From: Syngnathus acus
Taxonomy: Eukaryota > Chordata > Actinopteri > Syngnathiformes > Syngnathidae
DNA length: 64,000 nucleotides
Reading direction: 5' to 3'
Assembly (NCBI RefSeq): GCF_901709675.1
Contig: NC_051093.1
Location: forward strand, 3,679,053 to 3,743,052
Shown: positions 1 through 10,113 of the stretch, piece by piece
Layout: every line of letters begins with the position of its first letter
Numbering within the stretch: position 1 is the stretch's first letter
Translations under genes and position numbers: made by a program
The notes under the pieces: model-generated
What the model saw: only the letters and a program-made list of their open reading frames with translations
What the model was told of the DNA's origin: nothing
The model's database searches: none

Positions 1-494
1 CTTTTTCAAATCTGTAGTATCTTTATATTTTTCAGGTGAGAGGAATGTTATTCTCTGCTGTGATCACATCACCCCAACCTTGAATCATCTCCCATACAGA
101 GCCGCCTTTTTCACATGTCCGCACGTCACTTTCCTCTCTTTTCATTTTAACCTAACTGATCGCGGTGGTGCCTTTATGGGCAGTCGGAGAAATCAACGCC
201 AACAAAAAAAAAAAAATACATCCAGCCTAGTTAAGACCATACCAAAGACTATAAAAATGGGACCCATTGCCTCCCTGCTTGGCACTCAGCATTAAGGGTT
301 GGAATTGGGGGGTTAGATCACCAAATGATTCCCGAGCGCGGCGCCGCTGCTGCTCACTGCTCCCCTCTCCCCCAGGGGATGGATCAAAATCACACGGGGA
401 TGGGTCAAATGCAGAGGACAAATTTCACCACACCCAGATGCGTACGTGACGATCATTGGGACTTAAAAAAAAAAATAAAAATAAAAAAAAAGTC

Positions 495-605
495 AAAATT
501 TGGGTGCGTATTATACATGGGTACAGGCTTTTTTCCAGCATTGACATGCCATTTTTAGGGTGCGTATTATACATGGGGGCGCGTTATACATGGAAAAAAA
601 CGGTA
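495..605. repeat. Interspersed repeat fragment with internal 'GTGCGTATTATACATGGG' duplication
   Basis: The motif GTGCGTATTATACATGGG occurs at about 504 and again at about 558, and the segment ends in ACGGTA. The layout resembles the abundant non-autonomous DNA-transposon debris of fish genomes; the same ACGGTA end closes the element at 43.2-43.3 kb. The family name is not certain. The preceding 1-490 holds no gene that I can recognise. Confidence 0.45.
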
Positions 606-699
606 GTTGTCGGCTCCCCTTTCACGTGCCTGCTCTGCTCACAACACAACATGCCGCGCACTGCTCCCGGAAAGAGGAAGCAAGCAACAATGAACTGGA

Positions 700-840
700 T
701 TTCAAAATAAAGTCGCGTCTAATGTCCGAGGTCAAAAACGGGCGATATCGATCGATGTTTACGTTTAGCATCGATGCCAACAAATCGTAGAGCATTATAT
801 CGATTAATCGATGTGTATCGATGAATCGTTACACCCCTAG
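700..840 (-). repeat. hAT-like transposon end (CGATTAATCGAT-rich)
   Basis: The stretch around 785-838 carries repeated ATCGAT/ATCGATTAATCGAT blocks and ends in GTTACACCCCTAG. Read on the minus strand this starts CTAGGGGTGTAACGATTCAT, a layout I know from fish hAT-type elements. Only one end is visible and no transposase is present. Confidence 0.4.
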
Positions 841-1009
841 TACTCACTCATCCCTAGTTTGTCATGACTCCTATTTCAGATTGCTTGCTATACATGTGTC
901 ACTTATATACATATAGTATATGGCAATGCAGTACTATTAACAGTTGTATATGGCATATACAATACCGTTCATTTGTTTGTACAGTAAATAAACCAGTTAT
1001 GTAAATGCA

Positions 1010-1162
1010 ACTGAAATCGCAGTATTTCATTGATATTTATTCTGCAGTTACACAACTAATACTGTAAATGCAACTGGAAAAATGCTTTTACAGTAAGTTA
1101 CTGGTTAATTGCTGCCAGTTAATGACTGTAGATCTTACGGTAAATTTTTTACAGTGTGCAGA
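1010..1162. repeat. Possible MITE built on TACAGTAA/TTACAGT motifs
   Basis: The block contains CTGTAAATGCAACTG twice in near-identical form (about 1000 and 1060) and ends with TTTTTTACAGTGTG, a common terminus of small fish MITEs. Most of 840-1010 is AT-rich with no feature. Assignment rests on motif resemblance only. Confidence 0.3.
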
Positions 1163-1268
1163 ACGTGAGGATGAACTGATCATTTGAATCAGGTGTGTTT
1201 AACGAGGGAAACTCGGAAAACATGTAGGAATGCGGCCCCCGAGGACTGGAGTTTGAGGCCCCTGGTTT
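1163..1268 (+). repeat. Common teleost interspersed repeat (GATCATTTGAATCAGGTGTGTT type)
   Basis: The order GATCATTTGAATCAGGTGTG, a run with AACATGTAGGAATGCGGCCC, then GAGGACTGGAGTTTGAGGCCC matches a very abundant fish repeat module. A truncated second copy (ATCATTTGAGTCAGGTGTGTTGG) occurs at 19,902-19,924. It has no coding capacity. Confidence 0.45.
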
Positions 1269-1484
1269 ATTTCATCCTGCCGGAAATGGAAAATCACGTC
1301 ACCCTTTTTGAATATTTGGTGGTGCGAACACAACAAGCTGATTTTTCACTTTTCTCTCCGGGACAGCTGGACTCGGGTCTCCGGCGGTGAGTGTAAGTGC
1401 GGTCCAAAGTCTGGCCTTCGGTGCCGCGTCACCCCCATGGTCTCCGTCCCGCAAATAAAATACGTATGCTGTATGCACACTTGC

Positions 1485-1722
1485 TCCATTTTTGCTCCTC
1501 TTATTTATTATGTTATTTGTTTATTATTTATTCATCACTCTTATTTATTCACTGTTTGTGCCTTCTTGTTTTTATTTGTTTGTGTTGTTTACTTGTATGT
1601 ATATTGTGTGTACTATGTCTTGTCACCGTGGGATAGTGGGAACGTAATTTCGATTTCTTTGTGTGTCTTGGCCTGTGAAGAAATTGACAATAAAGCAGAC
1701 TTTGACTTTGACTTTGATACGC
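1485..1722 (+). mobile_element. 3' end of a CR1/L2-type LINE (copy 1)
   Basis: An AT-rich 3' UTR (TTATTTATT-rich) leads to CACCGTGGGATAGTGGGAACG and the terminal signature GAAATTGACAATAAAGCAG followed by an ACTTTG microrepeat, a LINE 3' tail widespread in teleosts. A second, slightly shorter copy lies at 46,105-46,303 in the same orientation. The element is 5'-truncated with no RT. The following 1,723-2,100 contains no recognisable feature. Confidence 0.6.
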
Positions 1723-2104
1723 CCATGTGGGAAGTCACGTGAGCGCCAGCCTGCTTGCTTCCGGTATGGTAAAACTGCAGCTACGCCGACCAGAGATGTC
1801 CAAAATAAAACATTGTCGTCGCCCTCTTCACCATCGTGCCTCCATCGTGCATCTTTGGCCCACTCGGATTCTGAGTAAGAAACAGGTGAGGAACCTCAGA
1901 GGTTACAAATGACGATATTTCAACTTTGTTCGGTCTGCTTGTTCACCCTCGACGCGGTTAAATATTAACATGGTAACGGAGCGAAATTGATGCGAAAGTG
2001 TAATTTAGCTGAAGTTTGACTAGCAAAAAGTCAACTTTATGTAGAGTTTGTCTTTGATTTTAGCCTGGATGGGGTTGGCCAATGTTGTCGCTGACGTCAT
2101 GGTA

Positions 2105-2405
2105 TGACTCGGACTTTTCCAGTCGGTCTAATCATTAGGATATCATGCTCAATGGTATCAAACGCTGCACTTAGGTCTAAGAGGATAAGAATCGACACCT
2201 TGTTTTCATCAGAGTTTAGTCTGAGGTCGCTGATTATTTTAGTAAGAGCAGTTTCAGAGCTGTGGTATGTTCTAAAGCCTGACTGACCTTCTCCAGGATA
2301 TTGTTTTCTTTCAGAAACGAGTTTATTTGCACTGAAACTATCTTTTCAAGTATCTTACTAATGAAAGGAAGGTTGGATATCGGCCTATAGCTGGACAGTA
2401 CATAC
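2105..2405 (-). mobile_element. LINE reverse-transcriptase fragment (CR1/L2-like), frameshifted
   Basis: Minus-strand translation gives a palm-domain segment of a non-LTR reverse transcriptase: ISKILEKIVSVQINSFL, then after a one-base slip the ETALTKIISDLRLNS block and LLDLSAAFDTIEHDI. The last block carries the first catalytic aspartate region (motif A). It is 5'- and 3'-truncated and frameshifted, so dead. The next 285 bases (2,406-2,690) show no feature. Confidence 0.6.
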
Positions 2406-2690
2406 CTACCTAACTCTACACGGTGCGTATCTTAGCAGTTGTTAATGGAAACCAGATGTGTCTGGCGCCAATGAGCCTACATTCCTGGACCAAGCCCCAA
2501 ACAATCCCACACGAACCTGACCCGAACATGACCCGGTCACACTTATTTTATTATAAGCAGTCATGGCGTCTCTGTATATATCACAATGAACTGTAAGTAG
2601 TTTTCCTCCATTTTCTTTCAGCTGCCCGACAGACTCTCTTGGTTTGCCTAACATTGCTATTGTTTAACCATTCTGTCAGTACTTTTCCTT

Positions 2691-2850
2691 TTAAACACAC
2701 CCGAATCGATGCTTCAACCCCAAAATTGATTCCACCTTGGCCAAGGCTTTGTTGTTAAAGTGTGTACCATTGTCAGAGCGGATCAAGGCCGGAAAACCGT
2801 GGGTAGGAATGTAATGTGTGATCAAAGCCTTGATCACAGCATAGGCTCGT
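2691..2850 (-). mobile_element. Retroviral-type integrase core fragment (remnant)
   Basis: The minus strand encodes about 50 residues of an rve integrase core including the IRSDNGTHF block, which carries a catalytic Asp of the D,D-35-E triad, after AVIKALI and HGFP. The frame closes soon after LKHRFGCV, and no zinc-binding or C-terminal integrase domain is present. It is an isolated piece; the four related blocks downstream lack integrase. The break at about 2,851 joins it to the gag-flanking sequence found beside each mvp set. Confidence 0.6.
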
Positions 2851-2930
2851 AGTGCTGGCCGCCTGGTGTGGTCACCAGCGGACACATTAATTCATTTTTC
2901 TGCACCTCGGTCTGCGTCATCTGTCCCTGA
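2851..2930 (-). repeat. Copy of the gag-upstream segment found beside mvp exon 1
   Basis: From TAGTGCTGGCCGCCTGG to GTCATCTGTCCCTGA this matches 4,671-4,762, 12,809-12,890 and 17,640-17,732 almost base for base. At those three places the shared segment runs straight into the mvp exon 1 splice acceptor; here it runs into unrelated DNA at 2,931. The following 2,931-3,222 has no recognisable gene. Confidence 0.75.
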
Positions 2931-3221
2931 CCAAAATCGATTTGAACATGTCGCAAGTTAAATCGGAGAGAAAAAAAATGTCTGCATTGAAACAGCTGAT
3001 ATGCAAATTAGTTTTGACCGTTCACGCCTGGGACACACTGCCTGCATACGCGTGTGCGTGCGCTTCGCGTGTGTGTCCCTTACGTTAAAAGAGCATCAAC
3101 GTTCACACAGAAAGTGTCTCTGCTGCAGCTCGTCAGAAATGGAGGTTTGGATTTACCAGCGGAAGAGACCGGCTGCAACATGATGCTGAGGCTGCGTCAG
3201 GAGTTGTTGTTCTGTGTGAGG

Positions 3222-3345
3222 CAGGCACCGCAAGCTGGATGAGCTTCTGTTGGAGGATGTCAGGAGCGATGGTGTTGAACGCCGAGCTGAAGTCCACGAA
3301 CAGAATCCTCCATGTTGTTGTAGCTGCTGTGAGCACGGAATGCTG
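3222..3345 (-). mobile_element. Rex1-like LINE remnant (first, short copy)
   Basis: This matches the RT segment at 8,037-8,160. The minus strand encodes the RILFVDFSSAFNTIAPDIL block (RT motif A). Only about 120 bases of the LINE survive, against about 1.3 kb in the three later copies; the LINE's downstream part was lost at the junction near 3,222. Confidence 0.7.
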
Positions 3346-3664
3346 ACACCATCTGGAAATTGAATAATCACTCCCTTCGGCCCACACAGGATTCTAGCTT
3401 CAACGGCTGACAGCAAATCCCTCCCCATCAAATTGATCGGAGTGTCTGTGGAATGGATATATTTGTGCCACAGTCTACACCCCGCCTGGGTGATCACCGT
3501 CTCAAGTGGTTTGGTAAAAGGCAGAGTTCGTGGTTTTCCCGAGAAGCCGACTAAAGTTGTTGTTTTCTTTGACAGTGAGGTTACAGGTAGGGCAGTGTTT
3601 ATTGGTGAATAAGTTGCTCATGTGTCCACCAGCATCTGCACAGGTTTTCCCTCCACTGTCACAT
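3346..3664 (-). mobile_element. Retroviral-type aspartic protease remnant (copy 1)
   Basis: The minus strand carries the protease stretch that appears more completely at 8,161-8,500: a GRDLL block, PKGVIIQFPDG, and at the upstream end sequence corresponding to VQMLVDTG. In this copy the base matching the CTG/GTG difference near 3,612-3,620 varies. The LINE insertion truncates the fragment on its downstream side. It is part of an old, broken endogenous-retrovirus-like element. Confidence 0.6.
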
Positions 3665-3699
3665 GAAGCATTGGCTCCGCCGGGCCACTGCTTCTCTGG

Positions 3700-4670
3700 C
3701 TTCCCGGGCAGCCCTATTCAAATTGTCCACACCAGAGATCATCATGTTGGTAGTACTGACCTCCGTGTGTTTGTGGCTGTAGCCAGGGCCGTCCACCAGA
3801 TGGAGCTGTTGCTCCCTGTTGCATCGGCGCCCCGGGTTGGCGTAGTGGGCCTCCGGCTGGGCGGGTGGCTCCGCGCGGCCGATATTGTGGGCATCCTCTT
3901 GCCCAATGATCGGTTTCGCCGCAGATGAAGCATGCGTTGGACGGGTCGGGTTGGTATGTCATCCTGCCCGGGTAAGCGGGTGCACTCCCTCCCCGGCCTC
4001 TGTATCCACCCCGGAACCGGCCCCTCCCGCGCCCCACCACCTGAGGACCCTGTGACATTTGCATTTCCTTTTTCTGTGATTTTGACTGTTTAGCTTCCCC
4101 ATGCATCTTTCCCAATTGTAATTTCAACAACTGTTTTGTAATGCGCCTGTCTCGTTCTCAACTTTAGCTTGTGACTCAGTGAACATTCTGCAGTGATGCA
4201 AAAGATGACGTTTAAATCGTGCTTCGGCACAAACCAGAATGTCAGGGTCTGCTTCTTCACGTCTGGCGGAAGTCCATCCACTAGCGCCGTCCGGAAGAGC
4301 CGGATGGCGACCTGTGGTTTCAATCCAACTTTCCACACGTTACATAATGTTGTGCTGGTGACATTTTCACATCATAAGGAAACATAGTGGGTGCCAGATC
4401 GGTGGGTTGTGGGAAAGTCAATTTAATGTTTTCAAACAGGGGCGCTGCTACTTGTGGCAAGGGCACCTCCCTCCCCAGTCTCGCTGTGCCTGCTGCTTCC
4501 TCAATCGCCTGCAATTGTACTTGAGCATGCTCCTGCCAACATCTGACGCATGTCACCGAGTGTACAGCTCTGCCCAGTCATCAGAGCCAAACATTTGTTC
4601 AGCCACACTTTACCTCCTCTGTGAAGTGGGGGCATTTTTTCCATCATCGCAGTCACATCACGGAGCACCA
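3700..4670 (-). mobile_element. Retroelement gag/nucleocapsid remnant (copy 1, variant X)
   Basis: The minus strand encodes a capsid-like region (PLPQVAAPLFENIKLTF) and, downstream of a Gly/Arg-rich stretch, a CCHC zinc knuckle [14 protein letters not shown]. Frames are broken several times between 4,090 and 4,560. Relative to the copy at 11.8-12.8 kb it lacks a 9-bp stretch near 4,248 and differs around 4,286-4,308. The nucleocapsid part is the same variant as 16.67-17.09 kb and differs from those at 8.5 and 11.8 kb. Confidence 0.7.
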
Positions 4671-4774
4671 TAGTGCTGGCCGCCTGGTGTGGTCACCAGC
4701 GGACACATTAATTCATTTTTCTGCACCTCGGTCTGCACCTCGGTCTGCGTCATCTGTCCCTGACATCTCCGCAG

Positions 4775-5741
4775 ATGGTCCGGATCCCGCCTGACCACTA
4801 CATTCACGTGCTGGACCAGAACACCTGCATCGCCCGTGTCGAGATTGGCCCGCAAACGTACCACTGCCTGGACAATGAAAGGTGAGAGGGCACGCCCGTG
4901 TGCTGACATCCCTCAGTTTTGCTCACGCCATGTGACTCTTGTAGGGTTCCGTTCGCGCCCGTGCCCATGATAGTGGTGCCCCCGCGCCACTACTGCGTGG
5001 TTAAGCTCAAGCACGCTGACCTGGACATCCGTCTCACCGGGAATCCCTTCCCGCTTCACCCTGGTGAGAAGATCCAGCAGGTGGGTTGGATGTCCAATTG
5101 GTCAAATGCTTCTATGTGAAATTGTCAAATCCAAAGCTACCTGATTTGTTTGCTTTTTTTTTCTTCAGGACGTGACCCCCCTGCAGGTGGTTCACCCCAA
5201 CACAGCGCTCCGTCTGCAGGCGCTAATCAACTTCATGGACGGCACAGAAAGACGCGTGGCGGGAACCGAGTGGCTCTTTGAGGGACCCGGTGAGCGCTTT
5301 TGGGAAACCCCCCACAGACTCAAGACTGAGGAGACATAGAAACGCAGACATAGTTGTTGAAGTTCAAATCGGGTTTGGGTTTGGGAAAAAAATGTTTTTT
5401 TTTTTTTGTCTTCCTCGTCAGGCACGTACATCCCGAGGAAGGAGGTGGTTGTCCTGGAGACCATCGAGGCCACAGTGATCGGCGAGAACCAGCCCATAAG
5501 ACTGCGAGCGCGCCAAGAGGGCGTTGACCGCAGGGGAGTGCTCCGGGTTACGGGTGGGACACGCCTCCTTTTTTTTATCTCACTTCCTGTTTGTTTGTGG
5601 TGGCTGGAAACTTCCAAGCCTGACCTGGCGCCCGTCTTACGTTCAGGTGAGGAGTGGCTGGTGAGAAAGGCGGGCGTGTACCTGCCGGGCGCCCACGAGG
5701 AGGTCATCGACATCGTCAACGCCTTCCTCCCGACGGACAAG
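4775..5741 (+). pseudogene. mvp: Major vault protein, exons 1-5, array copy 1
   Basis: The vault particle shell protein; the N-terminal half is a stack of structural repeats. Five exons with GT-AG borders: 4775-4881, 4945-5080, 5169-5289, 5422-5553, 5647-5741. They encode recognisable MVP blocks: [57 protein letters not shown] and [16 protein letters not shown]. The block is 591 nt, starts and ends in phase 0, and has no stop. Exon 1 follows a CTCCGCAG acceptor and here begins with ATG, but the retroelement flank abuts within about 12 bases, so promoter and true N-terminus are absent. Exon 2 starts VPF where the other copies have VLF. Marked as a fragment because roughly three quarters of MVP is missing from the window. 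Confidence 0.85.
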
Positions 5742-5786
5742 GTGCGCTTTTCCCGCGCTTGTCGAGTTCAAACTTGAAGCTGACGG

Positions 5787-6827
5787 TGTGACGGGTGACC
5801 TGCGCACACGGTCGGGGTGTTCCCCGTCCACAATTAGTGGACCGCGGGACACCATCATGTCCTCTGCCCCGCTGTACCCGGCCGTCTGCTTGGCCAATTC
5901 ATCAGCCGCTTGATTCCCCCTAGCCACTAAGGTGTCAGCTTTGGAGTGACCAGGCACTTTGACAATGGCCACCTCGCTCGGGTACTTCAACGCCTCAAAC
6001 AACTGCAACATCAAATCCTTGTGCGCAATCTCCAGGCCTCTGGCCGTCGTGAACCCATTCTGTAGCCACCCTACCAGATCAATTAAAGCCGCCGACACCG
6101 CATAAGCGGAGTCAGAATAGATGGTCACGGCTTCCCCCTTGCATTGTCGTAAGGCTAACACCAGAGCAAAGACTTCTGCCGCCTGGGCCGAAGGGCGGGT
6201 GTTGAGCGTCATCACTTTAAGATGCTGGAAGGAACCATCCCTCCTCTCGACCGCAGCCGGCATTAGCCAAATCAATCACGGTGAACCACTGGTAGGCAGG
6301 GTTCAATGATGCAAGGATTCGGTGCGGGTCTGGCACGGGAAGAACGGGAGTTATAGTGACATCATTTACTGCTCTCAGATCATGTGCCATGCGCCATGTT
6401 TTCCCATCAGCTTTCTGGACTGGCCTTAACGGGGTGTTCCATTCGGAAAACGACACTTCCAACACTCCTGCATCCCAGAGGCCGCACAGAGTGTCTTCCG
6501 TGCCTTGGTCCGCCTCACTCGGCCAACGATATTGGGGTCGTTTGATAGGCTGCGTCTCATCCATTTGGAGATCAATAGGGGCCACCGAGTGACAAAACCC
6601 GACATCAAATGGACCTTGGGACCACAAGGTGTCGGGCAAGGCCGCTAGCATTACTTCAGCGTCCTCATGATCAGTTAATTCCCTGCCATGTGTGCGAGAT
6701 ACCAACATCATCTCCGGCAGCCCTGAGTCTACCATGGGTTGTTTAATTTGGTAAGCTTTCTGAGACTCTGACCAGTACAAATTTAGGGATGTGTGTTTTC
6801 CGCCAGTCGGTTTGCAGCAACAAATTC
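5787..6827 (-). mobile_element. Retroviral-type pol remnant: RT start fused to RNase H (copy A)
   Basis: Read on the minus strand, the first part (about 6,780-6,290) is the fingers region of a retroviral RT (RPQYRWPSEADQG, WRMAHDLRAVND, WFTVIDLANA). The rest (about 6,230-5,800) is RNase H: EVFALVLALRQCKG, TIYSDSAYAV, VPGHSKADT and GNQAADELAKQ. The RT palm with its catalytic Asp pair is absent, removed by an internal deletion at about 6,280. The element is therefore incapable of reverse transcription. It is antisense to the mvp exons and begins about 45 bases after the mvp exon 5 donor. Confidence 0.75.
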
Positions 6828-8160
6828 AAGATTCAAGAGTTTTTATTCACCATGTTTGAGCGTGCCAAACAAGGAATTTGACTTCGGTAAATCACAGCCT
6901 CTGTTCAACATTTAGGTGACTAACAACACTCAGGACATGTGAAAATGGCAAATATTCTCAAACATCCCCTGATCTTAAACTCCCAAAAGGGCAAGGAAAA
7001 ACTAAAAACTCCAGCTAGGGGAAATGAGAAACCTTGAGAAGAGACCACAGATGGGAAGGTCCCTTATCCAGGATGACCAGGCTGCAATGGATGCAGAGAG
7101 GACACATAGTACAAACAGTGTAGACAAATTCAAGAAAGGTGTGGAGAGCAGGATGTTATTGCACAGTAATGACTCTGAGACTCTTAAGAGTGGTGTGAGT
7201 TCATCAGAGCAACAGCCTGGGGGAAGAAGCTGTCTCTGTGTCTGCTGGTTTTGGCGTACCGAGCTCTATAACGCCGTCCGGAGGGGAGTAGTTCAAACAG
7301 ATGGCAACCTGGGTGAGAAGGGTCTGTAGAGATGTTCCTTGCACGTTTCCTGGTCCTGGACAGGTACAAGTCTTGGATAGATTCCAATGATCTTTTCTGC
7401 AGTCCTGATTGTCCGTTGCAGTCTGTGCTTGTCTTGTTTGGAGGCCGATCCAAACCAGACAGTGATGGAGGTGCAGAGGACAGACTGGATGATGGCAGTG
7501 TAGAAGGTCTTCAGAAGCTTTCGCGGCAGGTTGAACTTCTTGAGCTGTCTCAGGAAGTACAGCCTCTGCTGGGCCTTCTTCCGGACAGAGTCTATGTGGC
7601 CGGTCCATTTCAGGTCCCGAGAGATTGTGGTTCCCAGGAACTTGAAGGTGTCTGTGGAGAGAATAGTATTACTGCGGATAGTGAGGGGTAAAAGTGGTGA
7701 AGGGTCACGCCTGAAGTCCATTGTCATCTCCACGGTCTTGAGCGGGTTCAGCTCCAGGTGGTTTTGGCTGCACCAGTGGACCAGCCGCTCCACCTCCTGT
7801 CTGTACGCAGTCTCATCACCGTCCTGGATCAGTCCAATGAGAGTGGTGTCGTCTGCATACTTCAGGAGCTTCACAGGAGAGTCACCTGAGGAGAAATCGT
7901 TGGTGTAGAGAGAGAAGAGCAGTGGGGAGAGGACGCACCCCTGAGGGGCTCCAGTATTGGTGGTCCGGGTGTCAGATGTGATGCCCCCCAGCCTCACACG
8001 CTGTCTCCTGTTGGTCAGGAAGCTGGTGATCCACTGACAGGTGGAGGCAGGCACCGCAAGCTGGATGAGCTTCTGTTGGAGGATGTCAGGAGCGATGGTG
8101 TTGAACGCCGAGCTGAAGTCCACGAACAGAATCCTCCATGTTGTTGTAGCTGCTGTGAGC
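6828..8160 (-). mobile_element. Rex1-like (CR1/L2 superfamily) LINE, 5'-truncated, nested in the retroelement (copy A)
   Basis: The minus strand encodes about 290 residues of a non-LTR RT: FVDFSSAFNTIAPDIL (motif A), NTGAPQGCVLSPLLFSLYTN, LLKYADDTTLIGLI (the ADD catalytic motif) and KFLGTTISRDLKW. The 3' tail reads toward GGTGAATAAAAACTCTTGAA at about 6,828-6,850. Endonuclease and 5' part are missing. It sits exactly between protease and RT remains of the retroelement, so it inserted before the tandem duplication. Confidence 0.75.
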
Positions 8161-8500
8161 ACGGAATGCTGACACCATCTGGAAATTGAATAATCACTCC
8201 CTTCGGCCCACACAGGATTCTAGCTTCAACGGCTGACAGCAAATCCCTCCCCATCAAATTGATCGGAGTGTCTGTGGAATGGATATATTTGTGCCACAGT
8301 CTACACCCCGCCTGGGTGATCACCGTCTCAAGTGGTTTGGTAAAAGGCAGAGTTCGTGGTTGTCCCGAGAAGCCGACTAAAGTTGTTGTTTTCTTTGACA
8401 GTGAGGATACAGGTAGGGCAGTGTTTATTGGTGAATAAGTTGCTCCTGTGTCCACCAGCATCTGCACAGGTTTTCCCTCCACTGTCACATCCGCCGGGCC
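8161..8500 (-). mobile_element. Retroviral-type aspartic protease remnant (copy A)
   Basis: The minus strand carries VQMLVDTGATYSPI (active-site Asp-Thr-Gly), an FSGQPRTLPFTK stretch and GRDLLSAVEARILCGP. The reading frame then runs into the nested LINE at about 8,160. A 12-base deletion near 8,490 distinguishes this copy from those at 3.66 and 16.62 kb. Confidence 0.7.
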
Positions 8501-8789
8501 ACTGCTTCTCTGGCTTCCCGGGCAGCCCTATTCAAATTGTCCACACCAGAGATCATCACGTTGGTAGTACTGGCCTCCGTGTGTTTGTGGCTGTTGCCAG
8601 GGCCGTCCACCAGATGGAGCTGTTGCTCCCTGTTGCATCGGCGCCCTGGGTTGGCGTAGTGGGCCTCCGGCTGGGCAAGTGGCTCCGCGCGGCCGGTATT
8701 GTGGGCATCCTCTTGCGCAATGATCGGTTTCGCCGCAGATGAAGCATGCGTTGGACGGGTCGGGTTGGTATGTCATCCTGCCCGGGTAA
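8501..8789 (-). mobile_element. Nucleocapsid remnant (variant Y), cut at the array junction
   Basis: It contains the CCHC knuckle [14 protein letters not shown]. The sequence breaks at 8,789/8,790, where it joins the middle of mvp exon 4; the capsid region present in other copies is missing. The encoded residues (NRSLRKRMPTIPAARS in the alternative frame) match 11.8-12.0 kb, not 3.7 or 16.7 kb. Confidence 0.75.
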
Positions 8790-9027
8790 GCGAGCGCGCC
8801 AAGAGGGCGTTGACCGCAGGGGAGTGCTCCGGGTTACGGGTGGGACACGCCTCCTTTTTTTTATCTCACTTCCTGTTTGTTTGTGGTGGCTGGAAACTTC
8901 CAAGCCTGACCTGGCGCCCGTCTTACGTTCAGGTGAGGAGTGGCTGGTGAGAAAGGCGGGCGTGTACCTGCCGGGCGCCCACGAGGAGGTCATCGACATC
9001 GTCAACGCCTTCCTCCCGACGGACAAG
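8790..9027 (+). pseudogene. mvp: mvp exon 4 (3' part) and exon 5, array copy 2 (partial)
   Basis: This copy contains only the last 50 bases of exon 4 (8790-8839, with intact donor) and exon 5 (8933-9027, [16 protein letters not shown]). It begins at the tandem-duplication junction, so exons 1-3 and the exon 4 acceptor are absent. Exon 5 could still be spliced; the truncated exon 4 could not be entered normally. Confidence 0.8.
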
Positions 9028-9072
9028 GTGCGCTTTTCCCGCGCTTGTCGAGTTCAAACTTGAAGCTGACGG

Positions 9073-10113
9073 TGTGACGGGTGACCTGCGCACACGGTCG
9101 GGGTGTTCCCCGTCCACAATTAGTGGACCGCGGGACACCATCATGTCCTCTGCCCCGCTGTACCCGGCCGTCTGCTTGGCCAATTCATCAGCCGCTTGAT
9201 TCCCCCTAGCCACTAAGGTGTCAGCTTTGGAGTGACCAGGCACTTTGACAATGGCCACCTCGCTCGGGTACTTCAACGCCTCAAACAACTGCAACATCAA
9301 ATCCTTGTGCGCAATCTCCAGGCCTCTGGCCGTCGTGAACCCATTCTGTAGCCACCCTACCAGATCAATTAAAGCCGCCGACACCGCATAAGCGGAGTCA
9401 GAATAGATGGTCACGGCTTCCCCCTTGCATTGTCGTAAGGCTAACACCAGAGCAAAGACTTCTGCCGCCTGGGCCGAAGGGCGGGTGTTGAGCGTCATCA
9501 CTTTAAGATGCTGGAAGGAACCATCCCTCCTCTCGACCGCAGCCGGCATTAGCCAAATCAATCACGGTGAACCACTGGTAGGCAGGGTTCAATGATGCAA
9601 GGATTCGGTGCGGGTCTGGCACGGGAAGAACGGGAGTTATAGTGACATCATTTACTGCTCTCAGATCATGTGCCATGCGCCATGTTTTCCCATCAGCTTT
9701 CTGGACTGGCCTTAACGGGGTGTTCCATTCGGAAAACGACACTTCCAACACTCCTGCATCCCAGAGGCCGCACAGAGTGTCTTCCGTGCCTTGGTCCGCC
9801 TCACTCGGCCAACGATATTGGGGTCGTTTGATAGGCTGCGTCTCATCCATTTGGAGATCAATAGGGGCCACCGAGTGACAAAACCCGACATCAAATGGAC
9901 CTTGGGACCACAAGGTGTCGGGCAAGGCCGCTAGCATTACTTCAGCGTCCTCATGATCAGTTAATTCCCTGCCATGTGTGCGAGATACCAACATCATCTC
10001 CGGCAGCCCTGAGTCTACCATGGGTTGTTTAATTTGGTAAGCTTTCTGAGACTCTGACCAGTACAAATTTAGGGATGTGTGTTTTCCGCCAGTCGGTTTG
10101 CAGCAACAAATTC
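9073..10113 (-). mobile_element. Retroviral-type pol remnant: RT start plus RNase H (copy B)
   Basis: The encoded peptides are identical to copy A at 5,787-6,827, including the internal deletion that removes the RT catalytic core. Part of the second 3,286-bp unit. Confidence 0.75.

Noticed and set aside
1308-1742. 144-codon plus-strand frame
   Set aside because: Lies across a LINE 3' UTR and reads as hydrophobic low-complexity sequence; no homology.
5643-6275. 210-codon minus-strand frame covering mvp exon 5 antisense
   Set aside because: Only the part above about 5,790 is RNase H homology; the rest is the reverse of the mvp exon and has no independent support.
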